This document shows, in pieces, positions 1 to 12,680 of a stretch of 64,000 bases of DNA. The stretch is from positions 24,434,934-24,498,933 of the forward strand of contig NC_063151.1 of the NCBI RefSeq assembly GCF_020921035.1, written 5' to 3'. The position numbers and the translations under genes are program-made. Numbering within the stretch: position 1 is the stretch's first letter; each line of letters opens with the position of its first letter. Source of the stretch: Rhodamnia argentea (taxonomy: Eukaryota > Streptophyta > Magnoliopsida > Myrtales > Myrtaceae). The notes beneath the pieces are model-generated. The model did no database searches. It was not told the origin of the DNA and saw only the letters and a program-made list of their open reading frames with translations.

Positions 1-1
1 A

Positions 2-3000
2 GTCGATGATATCTTGGATGGGGTCGTTAAAATTGTGACGATTGCAGTAAGTTAAGCTCCTCTTTGCTGTCTAATCTCTTCAAACCAGGCAGTTAACTGA
101 CTAAGGAGTGTATTTAGGTCACCATCGTGGTTGTTGCAGTGCCTGAAGGGCTTCCTCTGGCTGTTACATTGACGTAAGAACCACTACTTCGTATTGCTGT
201 AACAGTATGATAATCACACATTCAATCTGTCTCTCATTTTTCTTTTTCCCCCCAATTGTGGCACAGCCTTGCTTACTCGATGCGGAAAATGATGGCGGAT
301 AAAGCCTTGGCAAGTATTGTTAGCTTCTTTCCTCTAGTTCTGAAATGTAGTAACGACCCATATTTTATAATACCCTTTTAGCAACACAACCGCAGGTTCG
401 GAGGCTTTCAGCCTGTGAAACTATGGGTTCTGCCACAACAATTTGCAGTGATAAGACTGGAACATTGACGTTGAATCAGGTTATTAGCCTCAAATCCCTG
501 GTAGCATTTTTCAATTTATTTTCTTTTTCGCCGACTTCTGGGACAATTCGTTGGAATGTTTTAGCTGCAGTATCAGTTTTTTTGGTTGATAATATCGAAA
601 TTACAGATGACTGTGGTTGAAGCTTATGTTGGGAAAAAGAAGATGGATTCACCAGATGATGCCTCCCAATTGCATCACCTGATTTCTTCTCTGCTTATTG
701 AGGGCATTGCACATAATACCCAGGGCAACGTCTATGTGCCAAAGGTACTCCACTCCTCCAACCTCCTTCTAACTTTGAGAAATCAAAATGATGATAGATC
801 CTCCATGCTTATTTCTATTCAGTTTACGTGCTTGGTGATGTGTATCATCGACTAGGTTAAGGGGGAAGGAATGTATTTCACAGTAAAATTGCATTTAGAA
901 AGGTGTTATTCGGTGAGTTCTTTCCTGTTTATAAACTCCATGGTTAGGAGAAAATTCCATAAGTCCAAAAGAACCTATTCCATTACCACTCTTCATGAAA
1001 GGTGCTTACTGGTTCTCGGTTCATTGAGTGTAAATTTAATCCAATGGACAAACATTTTGCGTGGCTCTTCACTTGTAGGATGGTGGTGATGTTGAAGTTA
1101 CTGGATCTCCTACTGAGAAGGCTATTCTTTCATGGGCTGTTAAGGTACTGGTTTTGGTAATAATCCGACAAGAAATCTCAGATAGATGAATTTGGAACTT
1201 CTTCAGAACATCTTTGTCTCTCTGGCAGCTGGGGATGAAGTTTGATGCTGTAAGAGCAGTGTCAGAGGAACTCCATGTTTTTCCATTCAACTCAGAGAAA
1301 AAGCGAGGAGGAGTTGCTGTACAAACGGTAGCTATTTCTTTCTATAAATTTCTGTGTCTGTTACTCCACAAATAATATGCTGGGAACTCCTTACCCTACA
1401 TACTGACGGTCCATTCTTCCTTTTTTTTTTTTGGTCACAGACCAGTTCTGATGTTCATGTACATTGGAAGGGTGCAGCAGAAATTGTCTTGGCCTCGTGC
1501 ACGAAGTTTTTTGACTCAGATGGTCACTTGCGATCAATCGATGAAGAAAAGGTTGGAGCTATTCTTTTGTGGTAGCAGAAATATCTTTTGTTCATGACAG
1601 AAAAGTAGGAAATGAAGCCTAGAGAACTACTCACGCAAGCTTTTTTCATTATTACTCAGTTAGAGCTGCCGTAAAAATAGCATGGTCACCTATCCACCAA
1701 TATGCGAAAAGAGAATGCGTAAACTTAAGTAATTTAAGCAGACTATCTGCATCATTTTGCTTGACTATGTAATAGTCCTTGTTTTTTCTTTCCGTGAAGG
1801 CCCTAACTTTCATGTTCGTTTCACTATACATAAGAGATAGAAGGGATTCTCTGCGCATGTATCGGGGCCATTATCCGTTGGTTATTCATGCAATGCAACT
1901 TTGCCAAAGCTGTTTATTCAACTTTAAGAATTCAAACAGTGCTAGATCAAATTTATCCGACCGTATTTGCTTTGACTTCTGAGTATGCAATGCTAATTTA
2001 AGATGCATGCCCCAGTTGGTCCTCTAATTCAGTGACTTCAGTCATGCAATAACCTAGTTAACTCTTGCAATTTACTTCCTAGTGGTTAATCTGGCAATTC
2101 TTCACCACAGCTTCTTGGCATCTTCTGAGATCATTCAGAGTAGTAAAAATTATTTGGCTTTGTTCCATAATGGGACGATGTTAATTTCTCTTTGATGAAA
2201 TTTCCTTGGAGGAGATCTGAGAGTAGCTTAGTGCTTGGAAATTTGGATGCCAGCTTCATCTTTGACCGTTCTTATAGGACTTCTTTAAGCTTGCTATTGA
2301 TGACATGGCTGCTAGAAGTCTCCGCTGTGTTGCGATCGCGTACAGACCTTTTGATTCAGATAAAGTTCCCAGCGATGATGAAGGCCTGGACAATTGGGTA
2401 CTACCTGACGATGATCTTGTTTTGCTTGCTGTTGTTGGCATCAAGGTATACGCATCAGTTCTCAAATTACCTCATCATGGACTGATTCATTTCATGTCAC
2501 ACTGTTCCGGAAAAAAAATTTCCACTATAAACCCTGAAAAGACATGGAGCCATCTCGCACTACTTATGGAGTTGTGGAAGTGTCATATAAACGAAATAGC
2601 AGCAATGTGTGTTCTTAAAATTCCTCAGGTGAAAAAACGAAGCTGCTTCTTTGGAGTAGGAATAAGTTTATGTCAAGCACAAGATAGTTGTGCACTCGTA
2701 TAGGTGTAAATATTTGCACAGAAATTTCTCCTTACCTACCTTATTACTTGCCAGAAGCAATTTTGCTTTGTAATTTGCTTTTGGTCTGGTTTTGTGGGAA
2801 ATTTGGCATAAATTAAATGATCACACTACCAAAGCTCCCCATTTCAGCATTTTATAACCTTAGTTTGAAACTTGGAGTACCCACATATTCACCTTTGTTT
2901 TGGATTCTATATTTTGTAATAGTGTTTCTCATCCCATCTTTCATTTACCAGTGGAGAAACTAACTTAACATTACTGTATAGGTCAATGTTTGTATGCTAT

Positions 3001-6000
3001 CTATTTCTGCTTTTGTAATGCAACAAATGTTATATCGGCCTTGGGGTCAGGAAAAATTGAGTACTTCATACTTCGTTATAAGCACCTTTTATGAGCTAAC
3101 AAATCCATACATCTGCAGGATCCTTGCCGTCCTGGCGTCAAAGACGCTGTCAGAATATGCACAGAAGCTGGGGTTAAGGTAAGTAATATCTCGACTGATT
3201 CAACACTTCACGGATACCAGAAAAGATGGCATCAGGGGAAGAATAGGGAAACCTAGAAAGATTTTGTTTGAGCCGGAGGGTCTAAATGAAGAACATCATC
3301 GGCTACTAGTGGAACTCAGATAAAGTATCAATTAATCTTGGTTATATTTTTGGAATTTAAACATCTAAGGGAACCTTCCAATCTATTTGAAAAGCATTTA
3401 ATAAGGCAGATGAGAGTGGAGACTGATGTGGGGTTGTCTGTATAGGTTCTGCCTAGGATGAAATAACTAATAGGAACCTCTTATGTGTGATTCGGTCTGA
3501 CAGGTGCGAATGGTCACTGGAGATAATATCCAAACAGCAAAAGCAATAGCTCTGGAATGCGGGATACTGAGTTCAAATGAAGATGCCACAGAGCCTAACA
3601 TTATCGAAGGAAGGGTATTCCGTGCATTGTCTGAAAAGGAAAGAGAGCAGATAGCAAAGAAAATAACGGTATGATGTCGACTATCGAAGTTCACATGTAC
3701 ATCCAAAAATAGATGAACAAAACTAAACATGATACGGCTTACAGGTGATGGGAAGGTCTTCACCCAGCGACAAGCTACTACTTGTGCAAGCCTTACGCAA
3801 AGGTGGTGAAGTTGTTGCCGTAACTGGGGATGGAACCAATGATGCTCCTGCACTTCATGAGGTTGACACTGATTAATGTGTGCATATTTACATTTTTATT
3901 TATGTATGTCAATGTGAAACTTAGATGTGCATATGCTTTTGCTCCGAGTGACATATTATCAAACCAACAGACGAAAATGCACATCCTTATCTTTCGACTC
4001 GAACTTGTTTCGTTGCCAGAAAGTCCTTGTTCTTATATACGTTCCTTAAGCAAATCACCATAAGGTGCATCTAAATGTCTTGGAATGAAGTTAGATAAAG
4101 ATATTAAGTACATAGGATGCTCACCGGGCGTCCAAGATGTCAAAGGTACTTCTCAAATAAGCACAGATTATTTGCTTCAGTCGCAAGATGGCATATTTAA
4201 GATGGACAACATTGGGGAAAAGAGTAGAAGATACATGTCAAACATAACCAGCGTTATCTTAATCAATGAGATAGTCTCCGTAGTCGGAGCCTTGCTTTTA
4301 TGGTTATAGTTGTGTGGTACTATGCTTTAAGTTTCCGTGTTCCTACCTATTCACATCTGTTTGACTATTTGATAATTTAGGCAGATATTGGTCTTGCTAT
4401 GGGCATCCAAGGGACGGAAGTTGCAAAGGAAAGCTCTGACATCATTATTTTAGATGACAACTTTGCCTCTGTTGTTAAGGTCAGTAAGAAGACTCCGATG
4501 ATGTAGTAGTTGTCTGATCTTTGCTGCTTCCTTATGGTTTTTGAGAGCAGTTTCAGAAATGTTATGAAATTTTGTTTCCAGTCGCATGTTCATGGTTGAT
4601 TTCATTGCACTTGTTTCTGCAAATACCAGAGAGCGAATAATGAGAACACACTGAGAGCACCAGTGCTTGCTTAGAAAACAGTTATTAAAAAGCATGTCGT
4701 TAAAAGAATATTACGAGAAAGGTTTTCAATGGTTTCTTCTGGTAATCCTAGAGCAAGCTTCAAACAACAGAGAAGTATCCAGTCTCTCTCTCTCTCTCAC
4801 GGCACAACCATCTCCCCCATTGGATGCTGTATGAAAAACACAGAGCAGCCTGTTGCTTGTATTTGATTGAGTTTCTATCTTTTTGAAGTTTATTAGTCAC
4901 TATGCACATGTCAAGTATGAAATGGTAACATTTCTGAATGGTGTATAGATGTCAAGTATGAAATGGTAACATTTCTGAATGGTGTATAGATGTCAAGTAT
5001 GAAATGGTAACATTTCTGAATGGTGTATAGGTTGTTCGCTGGGGCCGTTCTGTGTATGCAAATATTCAGAAATTTATCCAGTTCCAACTCACAGTAAATG
5101 TTGCCGCTCTAGTAATCAATGTTATAGCAGCAATATCTTCGGGTGAAGTTCCGTTGACTGCAGTACAGGTAGGTGAATCTTTGCTTGCTTGGATGACCAT
5201 GACACTTCTAAGGGGAGCCCTACTTATCCGACCCTAATTCTCCTTGGGAGGATGACAAGATGACCGGAAGCATAGGTCAAGGTTCATTTTTCAGGTCTAA
5301 GATACTTCTCTTTCTGGTGCAGCTTCTGTGGGTCAACCTTATCATGGATACTCTTGGAGCACTCGCACTGGCAACAGAGCCGCCCACGGACCACCTAATG
5401 GATAGAACTCCAGTTGGCCGAAGGTTTGCAACTCAATGTCTTGTTATGCTTTAGCATCATGGTAAAGGCAGCATCTAAATATAATCAAACACTCTGAAAC
5501 CATGACAAGCTGAAAGTTTTTTAATCGTTTTTGCAGCAGCAAAACAACTATAGATATGGTATTTTCGGTTTGCATGTAACTGGACATTGGAAATGGTAAT
5601 GGAAGAGAAGTGCATAAACTTAGCCTTTCGGAGAGAGATGTACAGGTCACTGGACATTGGTCCTTTAGTCCCAGATATTTCGGGTTTTGCTCTCTTAGCG
5701 TATAGAGTGTTTGAGCGACAAAAATGCAATTCCTCATAATTCTAAATACTTCCTTCAGAGTACATAAAATGCAAGTCTCATTACATTTGCTTCTCCTTCC
5801 CTTTCTTCGCCTGATGATTTGGTGTTTGATTGTGATCTTGTGTTCGCTCTGACAGGGAACCTCTAATAACTAATGTCATGTGGAGGAACTTGCTAGTACA
5901 GGTCTTTCTATTCGTTGCTCTTTTTGAGATACCTGTTGGATTGTCTCATAGTTTGTTCCTTATTCAAGTCAACAACTTTCTTCTGCAGGCTGCTTATCAA

Positions 6001-7324
6001 GTATGCGTCCTCCTTGTCCTGAACTACCGCGGCGTAAGTGTTCTTCAGTTGAGCAATGAACCAATGGAACATGCCGTCAACGTCAAGAATACGATGGTGT
6101 TCAATGCGTTTGTCCTTTGTCAAGTAAGTAGAGATACTGAATTTGCATCCCCCTGGTCACAAATCCTCGAAGTAAAATAAAAGGAAATGCTGAAGTGCGG
6201 AATGTTCCAAAATAAATGCTCCCTTTTGAGCTTTTATGCGTTCTTCAGTCTACATAATCCATCTAAGCTTCAATGCTGAGCCTCGTTGTTCAATTTATCG
6301 TTCAAATGACAGATCTTCAATGAGTTCAATGCTCGAAAGCCCGACGAACTGAATGTTTTCAGTGGAGTGACGAGAAACCACCTTTTCATTTCTATCATTG
6401 GAGTTACCATTGTGCTTCAAGTGAGTGCTTTGGAATATTCACGCTTTCATTGTCGAATAAGTGCTTGCGTATTCACGCTGCCTCTCTTACTTGTGACCCA
6501 GATACTTATTGTCGAGTTCCTCGGGAAGTTTGCCAAGACTGTAAAGCTCAGCTGGAATCTGTGGCTTGTTTCTGTAGGGATCGGCATTGTCAGGTTCGTC
6601 CGTCTTCTGGTACCCATACAGTTAATGTAGTACTTCACCTTCTTCATTATGTAATGACATTAGTTATCTTGGAGAGGTCTTCTGCTTGTAAGTCGGTACA
6701 TCTTATCATAGTAGAATCGAAATAGCCCCTCTTCATGAAATTTTGCTCTGCTAGGTGTTAAAGAGTTTAGTTGGTGTTTTTGGCGCGTGAATCTGCTCCA
6801 AAACCTACACAGGATAAGACGCTTGTCAAATATTATCCTAAGAAAATATAATCACCAACTATAAGTAATTGGAACGGCTTATTATTGCACCTTTGACATT
6901 GTAGCAGCTTAAGCAAAGGAAAATGGCTGCTTGAAACTTCTTGGTACTCTGAAAAAGTTTTCGACTGTACCTCCTGGGGCCTGATTCTATGTGCAGAGGC
7001 CCAGTAAATACTCAATCCGTGTATGAAGTTGTTTGTACTGGATGCTACGCGTTCTGCGCGAGTGTAGAAGGCCTCATATAAATTTGATATGGATCCTAAT
7101 TTCGACTTGTAGCGACCCTCCGTTGGTTGTCTAGTTTGCGATTTATCAATCATACATCACTCGATGAATTTCTCACAAGGTTCGTGCATGGCGCTTGATT
7201 CTTGTTGTGCAGCTGGCCCCTTGCAGTACTCGGGAAGCTCATTCCGGTCCCCAAGACTCCTCTCACCAAGTTTCTCAGCAAGCCATTCACAAGACGACGG
7301 AAAAATAATGCTAGTGACGCATGA
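2..7324 (+). CDS. ACA8/ACA10-like: Autoinhibited plasma-membrane-type Ca2+-ATPase (ACA8/9/10 group), 5' truncated by window edge
   Basis: A P-type IIB pump that exports Ca2+ from the cytosol and is activated by calmodulin in this family. The exons I can join in frame are 2-46, 118-173, 267-309, 396-479, 607-744, 1079-1144, 1229-1327, 1441-1551, 2278-2445, 3119-3178, 3504-3668, 3745-3861, 4381-4479, 5031-5168, 5323-5423, 5856-5901, 5989-6123, 6313-6420, 6502-6593 and 7213-7324. They give 660 codons plus stop with no break. Visible motifs are VPEGLPLAV in the fourth membrane span, the phosphorylated Asp in DKTGTLT (exon 396-479), KGAAEIVL in the nucleotide domain, and [10 protein letters not shown] at the hinge. 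A C-terminal membrane block follows. The N-terminal autoinhibitory and calmodulin-binding part lies before base 1. The many short exons fit the intron-rich ACA8/9/10 branch. The choice among ACA8, 9 and 10 is uncertain. Confidence 0.95.
310..395 (+). other. GC-AG intron of the Ca2+-ATPase gene
   Basis: The exon ending at 309 must join the exon starting at 396 to keep the conserved MADKALVRRLSAC reading. The donor is then GCAAGT, not GT, and the acceptor is CGCAG. GC donors are a known minor class that needs a strong match to U1 in the rest of the site, as seen here. Confidence 0.8.
4908..5030 (+). repeat. 41-bp unit repeated three times, ending at a splice acceptor
   Basis: Units 4908-4948, 4949-4989 and 4990-5030 are essentially identical. 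Each ends in GGTGTATAG, and the last AG (5029-5030) is the acceptor of the exon starting at 5031. Each unit therefore carries a copy of the acceptor. Using an upstream copy would add 41 or 82 bases, shift the frame and read a stop (TGG TAA inside the unit). Confidence 0.92.
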
Positions 7325-8343
7325 GTATATATGATCCTGCTCTGCTTCCATGCTTCCTACTATTTATTCCCAGTCTGCCGGTGGCGTGAAGCCGCGACTG
7401 TGCTCGTAATAATTGGACGATATCAAAGAGTTCCAAAATTAGCTGTTGTACATGCTGATTACAGCTTCCAAGTATAGTTTGATGTCGATCATCTTCTAAT
7501 TTTACAGTATTGATGCATATGTCAAGTGTAAATGGTAGAGAATATCAGGCTTGCTAAGCTAAAAGCCTGGATATTTTCATTCTATCTTTAATTATTAGAA
7601 GATGGTGAAGCCAGTCTTGGCTAAGTAGTCATCCTATAATATAATTTGCACTTTGCAGCACGTTCTCTCTAAAGGGATGAACAACAAACCCAAATGTTTC
7701 GAACACCGAAACCTAACTGTGTCGTCCTGTAGGCAGACAAATCTCCAGGGATGTTTAGTCGAGCCTCCAGCTCAGAATTGGCGAATTACTTTGGCTTATT
7801 TGACCTCGATTCCGTATATTCGCTGGCACTAGTATATACAGACATCACCCGTACGTTCCATTAACCTGTACAGTCTGCTGCTTAAACCGACTGATGCATG
7901 TGGGATTTGGCTGTAGTTGATTGAATGAATTCACCTGATCACTCCATCAAATTGCAACATTAGAAAAAATTAACATGAAAAGGAACTAGAAACTTGAATA
8001 CAAAGATCGATTAGAGGATGTGCAATCGTGCAAAAGTTTTTTAATAGATTTGGCAACTTCTGCACAGATGTCGGAACATTTTCTGCTCCAGTCTTCCTCT
8101 ATGGATCAACTTGGAATAGGTCTATGTCAGGTGCATCATCTGGATAATTCTCAGTTTTGTTATTTTAACTCAAACAGATCTGACGCAGTTGTATACTTGA
8201 ATGTGTCTACACCAAAGTCAAATTGAATGATCCTATGCTTCATTTCAACCAGCAATACATCTGTCTGATCTGCACATTTGATCACGTCTGAGTTATAGAA
8301 CCCATCCATCAGAAGCCAAACCCAAGTCGCCAACCAAAAACAG
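7325..8343. other. 3' flank of the Ca2+-ATPase and spacer, no gene seen
   Basis: Ordinary AT-rich sequence that probably includes the pump's 3' UTR. The 68-codon open frame at 8020-8226 has no recognisable domain and no supporting splice context. Confidence 0.6.
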
Positions 8344-9526
8344 ATGGAGGAGGAGCAGAATCAGATAGGACATTGCAGCCACAAACACCCTCTAATCCTC
8401 CGTGACCTCCGAGGGGTTGACGAAAGTCAACTGCTATGGCTGCACCAACCCCATTCAAGCCACACCCTCCACCACCTACGCCTGCAAATCCTGCGACTCG
8501 TACCTCCACAAGTCTTGTTCTGAACTCCCCATCGAGCTGAAACACCCTTATCACCCTCCACAAACTCTCTACCTTCAGCTTGCATGGAGGCAACGCAACT
8601 GCACTTTCTGTCACTTTGCAATCCTTGGCTCCAGCTTCTGTTGTGACGTCTGCAAATTCTATTCGACGCTCCTGTGTAAATCGTTACTTGATGACGGAAT
8701 TTGAAGACAGGGGTTATCTCTATTTCCTAAGAGAAACTGAGCTTAACCCCAGTTACCACTGGGACATGTGCAATGACATTGGCATCGACACACATCTGTT
8801 TCAGCACGTGATCCCTTCGTGCTTCCGGTCTTTCCATTTCCACTGCTCTCCATTCCCATGGCTGGAAATGATCAAGTCCAAGTGCCACTTCCACCTGCTC
8901 ACTGCTGCCAAAACCTTCCTGGAAGATGATTCGGGTGAGTACTGCTGCGAGCCGTGTGAGACGGACAGGAATAGGAAACATCCTATGTATAGGTGTATGT
9001 AGTGTAACTGATATTGCTCATGTCAGTTGTACCATATCTGAGGTATGTCCTTGCTGCAAATGGCTTTCATGTGAGTACTACTGTGTTAGGTTGATTTTGG
9101 ACAATTATACCAAAATTTCTTATCAGTTCGTCAAATTTCGTAACTTCAAGCGTGACCCTCTTTCCTTTTCTGAGACATAATGATTCACTTCTGATATCCC
9201 AGGTCTTTCTTTGGAAAGGTACTCCTGTGTTGATGCAACCTCGAGGCTCGGAGATGTTTACATTGGAGTTTTCTTGAATTTCAGGTACTGCCTTCGGTTC
9301 TGGCAGAGTATGAGATGGATGCCAAGCTGAGAGAAGGCCTTGCGAATGATGCCGGACTCAGGAGAATAGACATGAATAAGAGGGGCTTCCTGACGAGGAA
9401 ACGTGCTTAGCCAAGGAATTAGAGAAAATCACGGCAAAGTTGGATTCTTTCAGAACCAAACCCGCCAGATACATCTCGTCAATTAAGCCTGTGGTCGACT
9501 CGCCTTTTTTGCTCTACCTCCACTGA
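8344..9526 (+). pseudogene. DC1-domain (Cys/His-rich C1) protein gene, copy 1, broken
   Basis: DC1 proteins are plant-specific zinc-binding proteins related to C1 domains. An ATG at 8344 opens with a GHCSHKHPLIL stretch typical of a DC1 start. The frame then shifts near 8398 into the 8402-8704 frame, which has CYGCTNPI, CKSCDSYLHKSC and CTFCHFAI. It shifts again after about 8700 into the 8580-9002 frame, which has FHFHCSPFP, KCHFHLL and YCCEPCE. It stops at 9000 where other DC1 proteins continue CxxCNFIAHVNC; that continuation survives in another frame. A second exon from about 9287 (VLPSVLAEYEMD) is also frame-shifted, and its C-terminal coil-like tail ends at 9526. At least three frame breaks make this a pseudogene. 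The paralogous copy lies directly downstream. Confidence 0.85.
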
Positions 9527-9845
9527 GGCTTCTGCTTAAAGGAGGGTTGTAAAGTTGCTGGTTGTTACAGGCTAAAGAAACAAGTTTCTGGTTGTTAAGG
9601 TGTCTTTGTCCAATCTGCTAATTCCTTGGAGTATGCTTGTACATCAATCTTTGTGCCTTGAAATCAAAAGGACAATGACCTGCCAAAGGTAAGGTCATAG
9701 TTGAAGAAATGGGTGTTGATTAACTGTGCAGGAAACAAAGTGGTCTTTTCATTGGGGTTGCAAAATCCTTGGCTTAAAGCTAATGTTTTCAGAAACACAA
9801 GTTTGAGGAATCTGTCATTGGAGGCCAAAGCGAGACCACTTGTTT

Positions 9846-10495
9846 TTCTTAGTGGAGACCGATCAGCTGGTACATTACTGGCGCGAATTGAGCAATGACT
9901 TCGATTGCGTCATGGACGTTGTTCAGTGCATGGTTCCGGCCTGCGCTCGCTGCTTCCACTTCCGGTGCGCCCCTTTCGCCTTTCCAGAGAAGATCAAGTC
10001 CAAGTGCCACTTCCACTCCCTCACCTTTGCCAAGACTTAGGTCGAGGACTGACTTCAACGAGTACTACTGCGATGCGTGCGAGCGCCAAGCAGGTGGGGA
10101 ACCCGAAGCATCCTGCTTATCACTGCACCGAGCGCAACTTCATTGCTCATGTCAACTGCACTGTCTGGGAGGTAATAGATCCGTTGCTCTCATTGATCGG
10201 CTTCTTTACAGAATGAATGATCTTCTGCAACTGAGATGCTCATTCGATGGATTTTGTTTTCAGGTCTTACGAGCCATAATGGCAGAGTCTGATAATGATG
10301 CAAATATCAGGGGGGATCTCGCAAAATGATGCAGTCCTCCAAAAGCTCGATAGAAGAATCCACGATGCGCATGCTGAGGAAGAAAAATTAGCGAAAGAGC
10401 TCGAGACGATCGCGGCGAAAGTGAGGGCAGTGAGAGATACTCGTGCTCGGTATGTTGCATTGCATCTAGGAACCAAACAACATTACCAGACATGA
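9846..10495 (+). pseudogene. DC1-domain protein gene, copy 2, 5' truncated and broken
   Basis: Homologous to the second half of the upstream copy. FHFRCAPFAFPEKIKSKCHF matches the copy-1 FHFHCSPFPW and KCHFHLL region, followed by a stop at about 10038 and a frame change to a piece with HPAYHCTERNFIAHVNC. A splice acceptor near 10263 leads to VLRAIMAESDND. A further frame change gives the tail KLAKELETIAAKVRAVRDTRARY, ending at 10495. The tail matches the CLAKELEKITAKLDS stretch of copy 1. No first DC1 domain is found upstream, so this copy is truncated as well as frame-broken. Confidence 0.8.
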
Positions 10496-12265
10496 GAGTA
10501 CTGCAGAACCCTTGCTGAGTTATGCAGACACAGTGAATAGGATTTGTATCTTTGGCATCTATAGTTTTTCATATTTACATTCGTTCTGCATCACTCGGCT
10601 TTGCATGAACTTTTCCTGAGCCCGTAACATGGGAAATCGCGCTCATCTTAATTGCAGCAAAGATCATATCAATTCCCACAGCTTTTTCCGGAAGAATTGC
10701 TTGCTTCAGTCTCCGGGAAATCGAGCTGTTTGAATAAGAGGCACTAGTTTTCGACTACTCGGCGCAAGATTACAGAATTTGCCATTGAAATCTTGTGTAA
10801 TTTTTTTGGGAAAGTAGAGCACTGATTTGCAGACTGGAATGCAACTAGACATATCAGGAAGATGAACTTCCATACTGGCTTGGCATATGCCGCGTCCGCT
10901 TCCATGATAAACTTGCATGAAGATCTGACCTTTCAGTGTAGTTGTGTAAAATGTGTGTGACTTCACGTAACACATTTTCACTATTATCGAAAATTATTAC
11001 CTCCACGGTGTGGCAGGATTAACTTTCAGTATCAGAAAGTGTAATTATAAAATAGTATGACTGCGTTTGATCGCTAGGATATAAGCCAAAACAAGATTTC
11101 GTATTTGGTAACTATGTCTAGGATAGGATAAAAGGGATATAGCCCAGATAAAAAAGTCCTAGGAAAAGGGGTGAGATAGATCATGATAGGATTTCTCTAG
11201 TAGAATTCGGCGCACAATCAAAATGAAGTAAACCTTAGCGGGAAAGAGAAAATTGAGACCCGAGATTTCCTTGTTCATCCTTAAACTAAGGCAAGGTCTA
11301 ACAGAGGATTTTACTATAATTAGCACATTGCACCTTTCATTACATCACTTAATTACAAGCGAAAAAAAGTACATCTAATGACCCATAGCTCAAATTACTA
11401 TTTATGACTCACGTGCTTTCCTGTCATTGGGGAGCATGAACCATACCCCAACATTCTCAAGAGAGCAGGCACTAGGAGAATCAAGTTTTTCCTACAACCA
11501 CCATCTCTCATCTGCGTTGAGCCCCTCTCTGCCTTGCCTAGGTCGCCTCTCTGGCGGTGGGCCGCCTCTTCGGTGAAGGATACTGTCAAGTGTGGCCGCC
11601 TCTTCATCGGCGAAAAGCTGGGGTCTCCGGCCGCAAAGCCGAGTATCTTCACGACTTTAATCTTTAATCGATTATTTGGCGTGATATGCGATCACGTCAT
11701 TCATTTTTTAAACGCTTGAACCTTATCATCATTTGAAAGGGGTCCCGACTATTATGATGAACTCGAGATTGATCATCGACTTTAAAAGGTAGCTCTCTTA
11801 GACAACCTGCAAGAGTGCATCTTTAACTTATGAAAACAGATCGGATAATTAAATTGTTCAGCACTTATTACTCATTCAACAAGACAACGAGCAAGGTGTT
11901 ATTTTCAAAGGATTCGACTCCAAATCAAGACACTCGATTTTACAGGGTTTGCTCTGTAGATGTTGTGCTTGAATTCCTTTTTTTTTTTTTTTGGTCTACT
12001 TCTATCCTATCCTATCCCATCCTATTTTATTTTACAAGCCACATTATTTGTGCTATGTGCTGTATGCAGGTTGTGAAACTTTGCTCCCTTACTAACGAGT
12101 TCCCACCCCAACCCCTAGAAAGTGGGGAATCAAACTCCCCACCTCCCTCTTCCCAAGTGGGAAATGTGGCATTTAGATGGCACAAGTATCTACTTAACAA
12201 TAACTCACTCATTAGTGGATAATTTATTAAACATTTTGATATTTTAGTAAAATAAACTCGATCTC

Positions 12266-12406
12266 GGCCGCATATTGCCTCTTTTTATCCTACTTTTAAT
12301 CTATAGTTCACCAAACATTAAATAGGATACGATAAAATGATTAAATTTATTATCCTATCCTATTTAGTTCTATCATTACTAAAAATTCGAATGATCGAAT
12401 GCGGCC
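12266..12406. mobile_element. Candidate short MITE
   Basis: The ends are perfect 8-bp inverted repeats, GGCCGCAT at 12266-12273 and ATGCGGCC at 12399-12406. The interior is AT-rich and contains TAGGATA-type repeats. No clear target duplication was seen. A sequence near 11063 (TGCGTTTGATCGCTAGGATA) resembles one end and may be a related fragment. Confidence 0.35.
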
Positions 12407-12653
12407 TAAGTAATTAAGATTGACGTAAGGAAAGCACAAATATTTCAACTTTTATTTGCTTTACGATCAAGTACCTATCCTTTTTTTCAAATTTGGCTCG
12501 ATGTGAGACTCCGCTAAATAAAATGTTCGTGCCGTGTCATTTTGCTGATGTGACTCGCTTAGTTAGCGAATGTTAATCACGACTAGTGACGCGATTCGCT
12601 TACCCGGTGAAAATTGGGTGGTCTCTATTTAGGTATTGGATGCTGAGAAGAAG

Positions 12654-12680
12654 AAGAGAGAGAGAGAGAGAGAGAGAGAG
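12654..12680. repeat. (GA)n microsatellite
   Basis: A near-perfect GA dinucleotide run in the spacer. Confidence 0.9.

Noticed and set aside
1420-1440. Poly-T plus GGTCACAG before the Ca2+-ATPase exon at 1441, as a retroposon tail that donated a splice acceptor
   Set aside because: No flanking duplication could be found, and a T-rich stretch before an acceptor is normal.
4908-5030. Possible CRISPR-like array
   Set aside because: The units are directly adjacent without spacers, and this is a plant intron.
8020-8226. 68-residue open frame upstream of the DC1 pseudogene
   Set aside because: No domain, no splice context and no conservation signal that I can see.
11978-12020. Poly-T-GGTC at 11978 as another retroposon insertion
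   Set aside because: No target duplication could be recognised around it.
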